64,000 nt of DNA from Hyphomicrobiales bacterium 4NK60-0047b (GCA_040367435.1 BAABWY010000001.1:558001-622000), one strand, 5' to 3'; counted from the first letter of the stretch, positions 9,022 to 17,997 are shown. Notes: a model not told the origin generated them from the sequence alone. Numbers and translations: made by a program.

Positions 9022-9073
9022 TTATTCCCTCGGATTATAGTATAGGGGAGTATACTATAATCCGAGGGAATAA
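9022..9073. promoter_or_regulatory. DmeR operator: 23-bp perfect inverted repeat around a G-tract
   Basis: Bases 9022-9044 are the exact reverse complement of 9051-9073, separated by GGGGAG. The core TATAGGGGAGTATA has the G-tract with AT-rich flanking repeats known for operators of RcnR-like proteins. It ends 2 bases before the dmeR ATG, so a repressor bound here would block both transcription and translation start of dmeRF. As RNA it would form a very strong hairpin right before the start codon. Confidence 0.8.
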
Positions 9074-9075
9074 TA

Positions 9076-9348
9076 ATGTCTCACCTTAGTCGCAATAAGT
9101 CAAAATTGATTACCCGGCTTCGCCGGATTAAAGGTCAGGTAGAAGGAGTTGAACGCTCTCTGGAACAAGAAGCGGCTTGTGGTGAAATACTCAGGCAGAT
9201 TGCTTCTGTACGTGGTGCGATTACAGGTCTAACGAACGAAGTTCTTGTGGAGCATATGCGTAATCACTTGGTTAATGCCCCAACAGCATCAGAACGCGAA
9301 CAAGCCACTACCGAAATGATCGAAATTTTAAAATCATATATGAAATGA
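9076..9348 (+). CDS. dmeR: DmeR: CsoR/RcnR-family Co/Ni-responsive repressor
   Basis: A 90-residue all-helical metal sensor. His3, Cys35, His60 and His64 are all present (MSH, AACGE, VEHMRNHL), the set of ligands used by nickel/cobalt-sensing RcnR. FrmR-type sensors lack one of these. The motif RLRRIKGQVEGVERSLE is typical of the DNA-binding face. It lies between a palindromic operator and dmeF, with 23 bases to dmeF, so it probably represses its own operon until cobalt or nickel binds. Confidence 0.88.
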   Translation: MSHLSRNKSKLITRLRRIKGQVEGVERSLEQEAACGEILRQIASVRGAITGLTNEVLVEHMRNHLVNAPTASEREQATTEMIEILKSYMK

Positions 9349-9371
9349 TTGCGTAAGATAAAAGAATAGCA

Positions 9372-10310
9372 ATGAGCAACCAAAAATTATCAGAACTCAC
9401 TCACGAGCATATTTTTCTTAACACAAATCAAGAACGCAACGAGCGAAAGGTTTGGCTGGTTATTTTACTGACCGCTACAATGATGGTTATTGAAATCATC
9501 GCGGGACATTGGTTCGGCTCTATGGCTTTACTCGCCGATGGTTGGCATATGTCGACACACGCAGGGGCAATGTTGATTGCCGTTCTGGCTTATCGCTATG
9601 CTCGGCAGAATGCGAATAATTCTAAATTCAGTTTTGGTACAGGCAAAGTTGGTGACTTAGCGGGTTTTGCAAGTGCTGTGATACTGTGTCTGATCGCATT
9701 ATTAATTGGCTGGGAAAGTTTGTTACGTCTTGTTGATCCTGTTTCAATCAACTTTGAGCAAGCAATTATGGTTGCTGTAGTTGGACTTATCGTCAATTTA
9801 CTTAGCGCGTGGTTATTACGTGACGACCATCATCATGGCCATAGTCACGCACATCATCACCATGGACATGATCACAATAACGGTCATGGTTCAGACAACA
9901 ATTTACGAGCAGCATACCTCCATGTATTAGCAGATGCTTTAACATCTGTCCTCGCCATTGTGGCCTTACTGTTAGGGCGTGCTTACGGCTGGTTCTGGGC
10001 AGATCCAATTATGGGCATAGTTGGCACTCTTGTTATCTTACGTTGGTCGTGGAGACTTATCCAAGACACAGGGGGAATTCTACTAGATCGTGTACCCGAA
10101 GAGGGGCATTTAGAAAGTAAAATTCGTGAAGCTCTTGAGAGTGAAATAGATAAAGTCATAGACCTTCACATTTGGCAAATTGGACAGGGACATTACTCGG
10201 TGATTGTTTCAATAGCCTCAACGGCTCCTAAAAGTTTGTTGGATTATAAAACTGCACTTAAACAATTTAACCACGTATCCCATACGACTGTGGAAGTGCA
10301 TAAAATTTAA
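9372..10310 (+). CDS. dmeF: DmeF: CDF-family cobalt/nickel efflux transporter
   Basis: A 312-residue cation diffusion facilitator of the inner membrane with six TM segments. Binding-site motifs are ADGWHMSTH (Asp56, His59) in TM2 and HVLAD (His184, Asp188) in TM5. A His-rich cytoplasmic loop lies at about 151-174 between TM4 and TM5. A C-terminal ferredoxin-like domain starts near residue 225. It exports Co2+ (and Ni2+ or Cd2+ in some relatives) in exchange for protons. It is co-transcribed with dmeR and intact, unlike most neighbours. Its presence beside a cobalamin-controlled importer suggests paired cobalt uptake and release. Confidence 0.92.
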   Translation: MSNQKLSELTHEHIFLNTNQERNERKVWLVILLTATMMVIEIIAGHWFGSMALLADGWHMSTHAGAMLIAVLAYRYARQNANNSKFSFGTGKVGDLAGFASAVILCLIALLIGWESLLRLVDPVSINFEQAIMVAVVGLIVNLLSAWLLRDDHHHGHSHAHHHHGHDHNNGHGSDNNLRAAYLHVLADALTSVLAIVALLLGRAYGWFWADPIMGIVGTLVILRWSWRLIQDTGGILLDRVPEEGHLESKIREALESEIDKVIDLHIWQIGQGHYSVIVSIASTAPKSLLDYKTALKQFNHVSHTTVEVHKI

Positions 10311-10670
10311 TCTAAGGCCATGCCACTGTTGCAAAAAAACTTGATGTGGCATAAAAAACGGAAGTGTTTCATATCAATTTACAAAAATGTGTTTCATACA
10401 GCAGTTCCTCAAATTATCTTTATCGGTGCAATCAAATTGAAGCGATATAGTAAAAAAAATATCTAGTATGTCGCACAATGTCTTCTCAACTTGGCACAGA
10501 GCGGGAAAAGTCTATGCTTTAAAATAATACCCGCCTCCCCCTTAAGTTCAGTCTAAAATTTTAGTGTATAAAAACACGTATTGTTGCCCCTAACCTAAAA
10601 CAATCAATAGGTTGTCTAAATTGAACATTTCAGTTCTTATCGTCATTTTCAATAATTTCAAGTGTCTGCT
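10311..10670. other. Intergenic region after dmeF
   Basis: Contains one 7-bp inverted repeat (ATGCCAC and GTGGCAT, 10320-10351) just after the dmeF stop, a possible weak terminator without a T-run. Otherwise AT-rich, no gene seen. Confidence 0.5.
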
Positions 10671-11375
10671 TTAGTGCGGGGTAAGTCCATTTGGTATCGG
10701 GATATTAGCGTTATGAGTATTACCTGATTGAATGAGTTTAGGCAGAAGGTGTGTATGTGGTCCTTCAGGGGATTTATCATCCGTATCTGGTCCGCCGATT
10801 TTTTGAAAGACCTCCTCTCGTCCAATGGGAGTGATGGCTATTCTATGAGGATGAGCCTTTAGGATTTCTGGCATTACAGGGTTTTCACTATGAAAAACGG
10901 GTTTGCCTATGTTCCCTTGGAGTATGCTTATCAGTGCCTCATTATTTGTGCGAATGCAGAAATCAACCTGACCACACCCTGACCCGAGGGCATTGATACC
11001 TAAATCAAATAAACGCCAATTTTTATGATCTGGTAGTACAGCATTTTTATCAAACCCTAGATCTGTTAGACAATTTCGTTGTCCCATCAGAGCCTTTTCC
11101 TCAGATAGGCATAATGCCAAGCCATGCTGCCAACGGTTCTCATTTGAACTTAAAATTTCATAGGCTACCGGAACACTATGATCGAGCGGTTCTATATGTA
11201 TCGCACCCTTGTTCGTTGCGCGAAGAAGCTCATCAGGTTTGTCAGATAACAGGGGATCATCAACATCTTGGCGAAATTCCGTTATTACCCCGAAAGATCC
11301 CATACTCCACCCACTTGCGTGAAGTTGAATGTGATTGTTTAGAACTTTTTTTAACATTGGAATGTCAGACACCAT
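10671..11375 (-). CDS. Conserved hypothetical protein (possibly DUF6925 family)
   Basis: A 234-residue soluble protein without signal peptide or TM segments. It resembles a conserved alphaproteobacterial family found beside FecCD/BtuC-type ABC importers; I believe this is DUF6925 but cannot confirm it. Conserved-looking blocks are LHASGWSMGSFGVI near the N-terminus, QVDFCIRT, AHPHRIAITPIGREEVFQKIGGPDT, and the C-terminal SPEGPHTHLLPKLI. The C-terminus stops shortly after PIPNGLTPH and may be a little short. It is the first unbroken gene beside the ruined ABC operon. Function unknown; a role in cobalamin or iron handling is only suggested by context. Confidence 0.6.
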   Translation of the reverse strand: MVSDIPMLKKVLNNHIQLHASGWSMGSFGVITEFRQDVDDPLLSDKPDELLRATNKGAIHIEPLDHSVPVAYEILSSNENRWQHGLALCLSEEKALMGQRNCLTDLGFDKNAVLPDHKNWRLFDLGINALGSGCGQVDFCIRTNNEALISILQGNIGKPVFHSENPVMPEILKAHPHRIAITPIGREEVFQKIGGPDTDDKSPEGPHTHLLPKLIQSGNTHNANIPIPNGLTPH

Positions 11376-11427
11376 AATGCCCCCTTAGCATGGTTGATCA
11401 TTTTTGTGTTTTGTTGAAAATTAAAAG

Positions 11428-12198
11428 TCATGCGACATCCAGCGGAGTGACCGTTAGTTTGTCATCTATAAACTTAATATCTGCACGATAACCGTAGACC
11501 TGCTCTAAAGCTGATTTTGTAAGAACATTCTCAGCAGTCCCTTTAATAAAAACTTCTCCCTCAAATAACATGACTATTTCGTCACAAAACCGCACGGCGA
11601 GGGACAAATCATGCAGAGCAATAATTGCTCCCATTCCTCTCAAAGTTGAATGGCGCAACAGCTTAAGCAATCTAATTTGGTGGGCTGGATCAAGGGCAGC
11701 GGTTGGCTCGTCAGCTAACAAAAATTTTGGTTGCTGCGCCAAAGCTCTTGCCATAAGAACACGAGCAAATTCGCCACCAGATAGTTTTAAAGCTGAACGT
11801 TTGTGCCATTCAGATATGTCCATGAGAGCCATGGCGTTCTCAATAGCTTGCGTGTCAGTTTCTGAGAGAAGAGAAAAGGATCGGCGATAGGGATGTCTGC
11901 CTAGCGATACTAGATCTTCAACCGTCAAGTTCCAGTGAAGTTTTTTATCCTGAGGAAGGTAAGCAATTTTTTGCGAACGTTTTTTTAAAGACATTTTACT
12001 GAGCTCTAGGCCATCAAGTTTGACGTGACCAGACGCAGATAAATCCAAACCGGCAAGGACACGCAGCAAGGTTTATTTCCCGCCCCCGTTTGGTCCAATG
12101 AGACCTATCAGCTTGCCAGCTTCCACTTTGATCTCAACATCACGTAGTATCTCTTGCTTCCCTTTTGAGACACAAACATTGGTTGTTTCAAGTATCAT
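11428..12198 (-). pseudogene. FecE/BtuD-type ABC ATPase with a stop codon inside Walker A
   Basis: The full frame starts at ATG 12198, overlaps the permease stop as ATGA, and reads MILETTNVCVSKGKQEIL and so on to GPNGGGK, then TAA at 12075-12073, then TLLRVLAGLDL. The stop replaces the Ser of the P-loop (TCA to TAA is one change). The rest is intact: LSGGE signature, LLADEPTAALDP Walker B, ALHDLS switch. A restart at TTG 12069 would give a 213-residue protein without a P-loop, unable to bind ATP normally. It belongs to the siderophore/haem/cobalamin importer family. Confidence 0.82.
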
Positions 12199-13206
12199 GC
12201 TGCAAGCTCCCGTCTCATTTTTAAAACCAAAATCAGAAAGAAAGGGGCTCCTATAAGAGATGTTAAAACGCCGAGTTTTAATTCATGTCCGGGTGTGAAT
12301 ATTCGAACTGCACAATCAGCAGACAGCATGAATACAGCGCCGCCAAAAATACTAAGTGTGATTAATTTACTAGGATGCCCTCCAGAAAAAGGCCTTAAAA
12401 TGTGCGGAGCAACCAAACCAACAAATCCTATGGCACCAGCAACAGATGTCGCAGCACCAACCGAAAGTGCAATGCCACAAACAAGTCTTGTTTGTACACG
12501 TTTTAAATCAACCCCAAGACTATGGGCAACTTCCTCTCCAAGGCTCATCCCATCTAGATCTCGCCCTAATGACCAAATGAGCGCACGACCTATAAGAATA
12601 AAAGGGGCAGCAAGATAAAGATGGATCAAACTACGATCTGCTAAAGATCCCATCATCCAGAACACAATTTCCATGATCGCAAACGGGTTTGAGTACATAG
12701 TAAGGGCCAGGCTTGTGAGTGCGCCAGCAAAGGCGCTGACAGCAACACCAGATAGAATTAAGGTAAAGAGGACTGTTATGCTTACCTGCAAGAAAATATA
12801 CCGCAAGTACAGCCGAAAATGCTCCTGCAATTCCGGACAAGGGAATGGCAAGTGCGTAGGTAGCACTCAAACCAGAATAGAAAGCAAGCACAGCACCAAG
12901 TGACGCTCCTGAAGAAACGCCTATTAATCCTGGTTCGGTCAGCGGGTTACGTAAATATCCCTGTAGTGCGGCACCTGATGCACCAAGCGATGCCCCAATG
13001 AATAGCACCAGTAAAGTTCTTGGCAATCGAACTTCATATATCACCAACCATATGGCTCTGTTCACATCTTCTCTACCAAGGAGGCCCTTAATTAATTGAG
13101 AAACAGTGAGATCTGCTGGCCCTAAGAGGAGTGAGGTAAAAAATACCCCTATTATCTTTGTCAAACAAAGGGCTGTGAAAGCTATGGCAAATCCATCCGG
13201 CAGCAT
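12195..13206 (-). pseudogene. FecCD/BtuC-type ABC permease, frameshifted and N-terminally truncated
   Basis: Two overlapping minus-strand frames together encode one permease. The first has SLLLGPADLTVSQLIKGLLG, RLPRTLLVLFIGASLGASGA and LRNPLTEPGLIGVSSGASLGA. The second continues SITVLFTLILSGVAVSAFAG to GHELKLGVLTSLIGAPFF. The break is near 12775-12790. The first 24 or so residues after the ATG at 13206 are not permease sequence: they are the antisense of the recombinase fragment, so true similarity begins near 13134. No binding protein or receptor remains to show whether cobalamin, haem or a siderophore was carried. Confidence 0.82.
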
Positions 13207-13770
13207 AAAATTGAAGGAGAGTTTGAAGCTCTGCTAAAAGATATGCGCCCGACCAAAGGACTTGTAACAATCATCAGGAATATGTTTAGTGAGGCATGGA
13301 ACCAGCGGCTTGCACAAACTAATGAAATTCGAAAATCCCTGCGCCGTGACATTCTGAAGCTCGAAAAACAGATTGATAGTTTTCTCGATCGTCTTGTCGA
13401 AACAACAAGTCCAACCGCTGTCAAAGCGTATGAACGAAAAATAGAAAAATTGGAAAAAGAGAAGCTTTTAACCTCTGAAAAACTGGAAAAAAGCTGCACT
13501 CCGAAGGTACCAGCAAACGACATGCTAGAACTTTCTCTTAAATTCCTGTCAAACTCTTGTAAAATATGGAATTCTGGTGACATAAATTTGCAAAAACTAG
13601 TACTCAGACTGGTCTTTTCAGAGCGTTTACCTTACCACCGGAATGAAGGGTATAGAACTCTGCAAGTCTCTGTTCCATTTGAACTTTTTGGTTCTTTTAA
13701 TGAGAATTGTAAAATGGTGCGGGCGGCCGGACTTGAACCGGCACGATCGTTTCCAATCGAGGGATTTTAA
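13135..13770 (+). pseudogene. 3' fragment of a large serine recombinase
   Basis: An open plus-strand frame without a catalytic N-terminus. It starts in the zinc-ribbon region (YYLCQTKGCESYGKSIR), then IEGEFEALLKDMRP, then a coiled coil rich in Lys and Glu (about 13360-13490), and ends FPIEGF inside tRNA-Leu. This is the order of the C-terminal half of large serine integrases. The catalytic Ser domain is missing and is replaced to the left by the antisense permease gene, with the junction near 13132-13137. The remnant beside a tRNA marks an old integration site. Confidence 0.8.
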
Positions 13771-13803
13771 GTCCCTTGTGTCTACCAATTCCACCACGCC
13801 CGC
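13715..13803 (-). tRNA. tRNA-Leu (anticodon UAA)
   Basis: The minus strand reads GCGGGCGTGGTGGAATTGG and on, closing with GCCCGC plus encoded ACCA. The 7-bp acceptor stem GCGGGCG/CGCCCGC, the TTCAAGTC T-loop, the long variable arm and the anticodon loop CTTAAAA give Leu-UAA. The 3' half overlaps the end of the recombinase frame, as expected if this tRNA was an attachment site. Confidence 0.95.
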
Positions 13804-14150
13804 ATTAAAGGCCTGACTAATCTTGAAAAAGATTAAAGGATGGAAAGAAAACTGTGTACCCTCAACAGGCTAAAGGTGCAAGCCCAGATTTAAGAAAAAT
13901 GACAATTTTTTCACCACTAAGCCATGGTCTAACGATTAAACAGGATTTTTCGTTGTTTTAAACGCATTTATTCAACCAACTGTGACTTTTCATCGGACGT
14001 AAGCCGCCTTATGTTCAACAAGAAAAAGATTTAAATCTAAAAATCAGCTATAGCTTAAATGAATGCCAAAATCATTTCTCTATGCCATAATCATTTCACT
14101 ACAAAATTACTTCACTATACGGGCATAAATTATACAACGGAGCGAAAACG
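13804..14150. other. Intergenic region upstream of tRNA-Leu and a small secreted protein gene
   Basis: No gene seen. It must hold divergent promoters for tRNA-Leu and for the gene at 14151. There is a loosely repeated AATCATTTC or similar motif at about 14070-14115. Confidence 0.5.
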
Positions 14151-14528
14151 ATGCTTGCTAATTTATTGAAATCAAAAACAAACATATCGATAAAACTCCT
14201 ATCCGTCATGTTAACAGCTAGCATCTCAGCGCTTATAGCTTTATCGCTCATAGGTTTCAGTACAACAGATGCTGAGGCAAAAAAATATAAGCGCCACTAT
14301 AATAACACCATCCGCATCGAAAGCCGCTTTAGCCCAAACAAATACATCATTGCTCCTGTGCGTAGAAATCACTATGGAGATCGAGAAGTTCGCCTACCGA
14401 ATGGTCACTGGATCAATTGCGCAAAAAATTGCCGTTGGACAGTACAAAAAGAATATCTCGACTTTTGGGAATATCAAAGAAGACCTTTTGGTCCAGGTTA
14501 TGTTCGTTTCGAGCGTTATTTCGACTAA
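14151..14528 (+). CDS. Small secreted protein of unknown function
   Basis: A 125-residue protein with an N-terminal hydrophobic export signal (about 12-42, ending DAEAKK), then a basic, aromatic mature part with many Arg and Tyr residues. A Cys pair (NCAKNCRW, near 90-95) could form a disulfide in the periplasm. An ACGGAG box precedes the ATG. I do not recognise a domain. It is followed by a terminator-like hairpin, so it is probably monocistronic. Confidence 0.7.
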   Translation: MLANLLKSKTNISIKLLSVMLTASISALIALSLIGFSTTDAEAKKYKRHYNNTIRIESRFSPNKYIIAPVRRNHYGDREVRLPNGHWINCAKNCRWTVQKEYLDFWEYQRRPFGPGYVRFERYFD

Positions 14529-14593
14529 AATTAGAGAGACCTAATACCAGTTAAAAAGATCTCAAAATATTCATTACAATTTTAATCAAATAA

Positions 14594-14624
14594 AAGGGCT
14601 AAGAGAAAATCTCTGTTAGCCCTT
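14594..14624 (+). terminator. Probable terminator of the small secreted protein gene
   Basis: AAGGGCTAA pairs with TTAGCCCTT, extended by GAG/CTC around a short loop. The following sequence is AT-rich but has no long T-run, so strength is uncertain. Confidence 0.5.
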
Positions 14625-14639
14625 ATCTATTATAATTAA

Positions 14640-14688
14640 GACAAACCACCCGCAAAGAACTCTTGGTTCAACGATAAGGAGGTTTGTC
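14640..14688 (+). promoter_or_regulatory. Stem-loop that could mask the start site of the 36-codon membrane ORF
   Basis: GACAAACC (14640-14647) pairs perfectly with GGTTTGTC (14681-14688), directly in front of the ATG at 14689. The 3' arm overlaps the ribosome site AAGGAGG, so folding would hide it. This suggests control of translation; it is not demonstrated. Confidence 0.4.
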
Positions 14689-14799
14689 ATGAACTATCTT
14701 TTGAGCCCCCCAAATTGGATCTCCGTTGTCTTAAGCTTACTTATAATCGGACAATCAGCCCATCTCATATGGGTCATAAACCAACAATTCATTCTATAA
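14689..14799 (+). CDS. 36-residue single-span membrane peptide
   Basis: The frame starts MNYLLSPPNWISVVLSLLII and ends NQQFIL-stop. A perfect AAGGAGG ribosome site lies 6 bases upstream, stronger than for most long genes in the window. The middle (about 11-31) is one transmembrane segment with short tails. It overlaps by 6 bases the end of the convergent AEC permease gene. Family unknown. The strong ribosome site and clean hydrophobic pattern support a real small protein. Confidence 0.5.
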   Translation: MNYLLSPPNWISVVLSLLIIGQSAHLIWVINQQFIL

Positions 14800-15753
14800 G
14801 CTTTGTAATAACTGCAACCAAAGTGAAATACTAATCACTGAGAGCAAAGTGCTTAATAATAAAACCGATGCCGCCAACCCCATAGCTCGGTTATAAAGAC
14901 TGGCAAATATATAAATATTAAATCCAGCAGGCATCGCAGCAACTATCACTGCCGCCTGAACATAAAGTTTTGGCAAAGCAAACAGAAAATGCGTGATGCC
15001 AAATACAAGCGCTGGATAAAATATCAAAGCAATCCCAGAGATGACTAAGCTTTCAAAAATTTCAGCCTTAATCGTATAACGCGTCAGCGCAACGCCCACT
15101 CCAAAAATAGCAATAGGCAGCGCCCCTTGCGCGATCATATCAATCGCCACCATCAGAGGCTGCGGAATTGGAAGTCCAACCTGGTTACTGAAAATCCCAA
15201 GCAACAAACCAATCATTAGCGGGTTAGAAAAAATCGAGATCAGCGTTTTTTGTATGGTTACCCCAAGCGGAGCACCATCGCGCCGCGCAAGCTCCATCGA
15301 TATCATGCCAATGGAATAAACAATCGGCGTGTGAATAGAAATAATCCCATACGCCAAATTCAATGCTTCGGCCCCAAAAGCACGCTCAGTGATCGGTAAG
15401 CCCAACAGAACCCCATTAGTAAAAAACGCACAGAACCCAACAGCAACAGCTTCTCCAGGCCGCCGCTTCCAAAGAAGACGCCCAAGAAGCCCCGCAACCA
15501 CAAAACTCGCAATCGCACCGCTATAAAAGCCAAACAACATAGGGCCATTTAGAGCTTGGCTAAAATCAAGGTGATACATGGCCTGAAACAACAAAACAGG
15601 CAACGTAAACTTAATACTCAACGCATTGATAACATCAGAAGTCTCAGGCCCAATATAACGAAGAGAACAAGCAATATATCCCGCTAAGATAATTATAAAA
15701 ACCGGAGCAATGATGAGTAAAATTTCAAACACAAGAACTCCCAAACGGAACAA
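14794..15753 (-). CDS. AEC-family (auxin efflux carrier-like) permease
   Basis: A 319-residue membrane protein with about ten TM segments in two halves. It has LPVLLFQAMYHLDF and, later, IFSNPLMIGLLLGI and VAAMPAGFNIYIFA, which fit bacterial AEC carriers that move small organic acids such as malonate or malate. The best start may be GTG 15732 (VFEILLIIAPVF), since the first seven residues add nothing to the fold. Monocistronic, ending against the 36-codon ORF. Confidence 0.85.
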   Translation of the reverse strand: MFRLGVLVFEILLIIAPVFIIILAGYIACSLRYIGPETSDVINALSIKFTLPVLLFQAMYHLDFSQALNGPMLFGFYSGAIASFVVAGLLGRLLWKRRPGEAVAVGFCAFFTNGVLLGLPITERAFGAEALNLAYGIISIHTPIVYSIGMISMELARRDGAPLGVTIQKTLISIFSNPLMIGLLLGIFSNQVGLPIPQPLMVAIDMIAQGALPIAIFGVGVALTRYTIKAEIFESLVISGIALIFYPALVFGITHFLFALPKLYVQAAVIVAAMPAGFNIYIFASLYNRAMGLAASVLLLSTLLSVISISLWLQLLQSL

Positions 15754-15843
15754 GAGGCGCTAAAAAATGAAAACGAAAATAGCTTTTTTCACTTTATTCT
15801 TTGCATTTAGATGACCGAACAAAACAATTGTCAAATAACAAAA

Positions 15844-15875
15844 AACCCTCCCCCTTAAAATTAAGAGGAAGGGTT
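15844..15875 (-). terminator. aspS terminator
   Basis: On the minus strand AACCCT and AGGGTT close a stem with an inner CTTAA/TTAAG, followed by a TTTTTT run. It lies 64 bases after the aspS stop. Confidence 0.85.
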
Positions 15876-15938
15876 CAATCTGTTTTTAGTACTATAAGCA
15901 ATAAATAGTCACTAGCGGCCCCATTACATTAGCTAAAA

Positions 15939-17750
15939 CTACTCATCTTTCGGTAAGTTCAACCTGATGTGCAATTCACGAAGCTGCGCAGCAGATACGT
16001 CTGAAGGCGCTGACATCAACAAATCTTGCGCTTGTTGGTTCATCGGGAACATCGTCACTTCACGAATGTTCGGCTCGCCGCAAAGAAGCATCACAATCCG
16101 GTCCACACCTGGCGCAATACCACCGTGAGGCGGGGCACCGTATTGAAGAGCACGCAACATACCACCAAACTTATCTTCAAGCACTTGACGGTCATAACCA
16201 GCGATATCAAAAGCCTTTTCCATAATCTCAGGCTTATGGTTCCGAATAGCGCCAGAAGAAAGCTCAACACCATTACAAACAATGTCATATTGATAGGCAT
16301 TGATTGTTAGTGGGTCTTGATTTTCCAAAGCCTCTAATCCGCCTTGTGGCATAGAGAACGGATTGTGAGAGAAGTCCACACGCTTCTCATCTTCATTCCA
16401 TTCAAACATTGGGAAGTCAACAATCCAGCAGAACTTAAAGCCCTCTGTTTCTGAAAGTTTAAGTTCATCACCAACACGTACACGCGCCTGACCAGCAAAA
16501 TCAAGAAACGACTTTGGCTTACCACAAACAAAGAAAACAGCATCACCATCTTTTAAGTTCAATTGATCAGCAATTGCCTGCGTACGCTCTGTGCCAATAT
16601 TCTTAGCAACAGGGCCAGAACCAGCTCCATCCTTGAAGAAGATATAACCAAGACCTGGCTGGCCTTGGTCTTGCGCCCAGCTGTTCATCCGGTCACAAAA
16701 AGCACGAGAGCCACCAGTTGGTGCCGGAATGGCCCAAACGCGAACCTCTTCATCCTTCTCAATCATACCCGCAAAAATCTTAAAGCCAGACCCGGCAAAA
16801 TGCTCGGTTACATTTTCCATCTCAATCGGGTTACGAAGGTCAGGCTTGTCATTGCCGTATTTTTCCATTGATGTTTTATATGGAATCCGAGGGAAGCTCT
16901 CTGTTACAGCTTGTCCATCAGCAAATTCCACGAACAAATCACGAAGTACCGGCTCCACTGCTTGGAACACATCTTCCTGTGTCACAAAGCTCATCTCAAT
17001 ATCAAGCTGATAAAATTCACCTGGGCTCCGATCAGCACGTGCATCTTCATCACGGAAACACGGTGCAATTTGAAAATAGCGATCAAAGCCAGCCATCATA
17101 ATCAATTGCTTGAATTGTTGTGGCGCTTGCGGCAATGCATAAAACTGACCAGGGTGCATACGGCTCGGCACCAAAAAGTCCCGCGCCCCTTCAGGGCTTG
17201 AAGCCGTTAGGATAGGAGTTTGAAATTCAAAGAACCCTTCCTCAATCATGCGGCGACGCATTGAAGAAATAATCTCGGCCCGCTTCATAATGTTGTTATG
17301 CAATGTCTCACGGCGCAAATCTAAAAAGCGATATTTCAAGCGAATATCTTCAGGATATTCCGGCTCACCAAAAACTGGGAGAGGCAATTCATTCGCCGCG
17401 CCATGAACTTCCATGTCGCGAATATAAATTTCAACAGCACCAGTAGGCAGGGCATCATTACGGCTTTCTTCATCACGCGCTTTAACAACGCCATCAATGC
17501 GAATAACCCACTCAGAACGAACCTTTTCAATCTCAGAAAAAACCGGGCTATCAGGGTCACAAACACATTGTGTCACCCCATAATGGTCACGCAAATCAAT
17601 AAACAACACGCCACCATGATCACGTACACGGTGAACCCACCCAGACAAGCGCACGGTTTCCCCTACATTATTATCCCGTAAGGCACCACAAGTGTGGCTT
17701 CTAAACGCATGTAATTGCTCGCTAGCAGATGTATCGACTGTCGAATTCAT
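15939..17750 (-). CDS. aspS: Aspartyl-tRNA synthetase
   Basis: A 603-residue class II synthetase of the bacterial type. An OB-fold anticodon-binding domain comes first ([19 protein letters not shown]), then motif 2 ([24 protein letters not shown]), a GAD insertion domain in the middle, and motif 3 near the end ([13 protein letters not shown]). It charges tRNA-Asp, and possibly tRNA-Asn in organisms with GatCAB. Its divergent neighbour is rnd, as in many Hyphomicrobiales. Confidence 0.97.
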   Translation of the reverse strand: MNSTVDTSASEQLHAFRSHTCGALRDNNVGETVRLSGWVHRVRDHGGVLFIDLRDHYGVTQCVCDPDSPVFSEIEKVRSEWVIRIDGVVKARDEESRNDALPTGAVEIYIRDMEVHGAANELPLPVFGEPEYPEDIRLKYRFLDLRRETLHNNIMKRAEIISSMRRRMIEEGFFEFQTPILTASSPEGARDFLVPSRMHPGQFYALPQAPQQFKQLIMMAGFDRYFQIAPCFRDEDARADRSPGEFYQLDIEMSFVTQEDVFQAVEPVLRDLFVEFADGQAVTESFPRIPYKTSMEKYGNDKPDLRNPIEMENVTEHFAGSGFKIFAGMIEKDEEVRVWAIPAPTGGSRAFCDRMNSWAQDQGQPGLGYIFFKDGAGSGPVAKNIGTERTQAIADQLNLKDGDAVFFVCGKPKSFLDFAGQARVRVGDELKLSETEGFKFCWIVDFPMFEWNEDEKRVDFSHNPFSMPQGGLEALENQDPLTINAYQYDIVCNGVELSSGAIRNHKPEIMEKAFDIAGYDRQVLEDKFGGMLRALQYGAPPHGGIAPGVDRIVMLLCGEPNIREVTMFPMNQQAQDLLMSAPSDVSAAQLRELHIRLNLPKDE

Positions 17751-17997
17751 TATATTCTCTCACCCAAAGGTTAGTTTTTAAAGCTTTAGCCTCTTATATA
17801 GCTTCGCTGCACAAAATACAGACAAAACCACACATAAACACTCATAAATTCTGTGCTTTCGCACAAATAAAACTTGATTATGCGGGAAAAACGCATGAGG
17901 GGCTTTGTTTGTCAAGTTGCTTGCGCTATTGATAAAGAAGAAATTTTTTAAAGAAGAAAATTGATAGACCAAAAATCAAAAGAAATCAAAGCGCAAG

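Noticed and set aside
13088-13583. Minus-strand ORFs at the permease-recombinase junction as separate genes
   Set aside because: One overlaps the frameshifted permease in a wrong frame, and the other is antisense of the recombinase coiled coil.
3011-13803. Second attachment site (duplicate of the tRNA-Leu 3' end)
   Set aside because: Reading through 0-13 kb I did not find a direct copy of the tRNA end, so I do not mark island borders.
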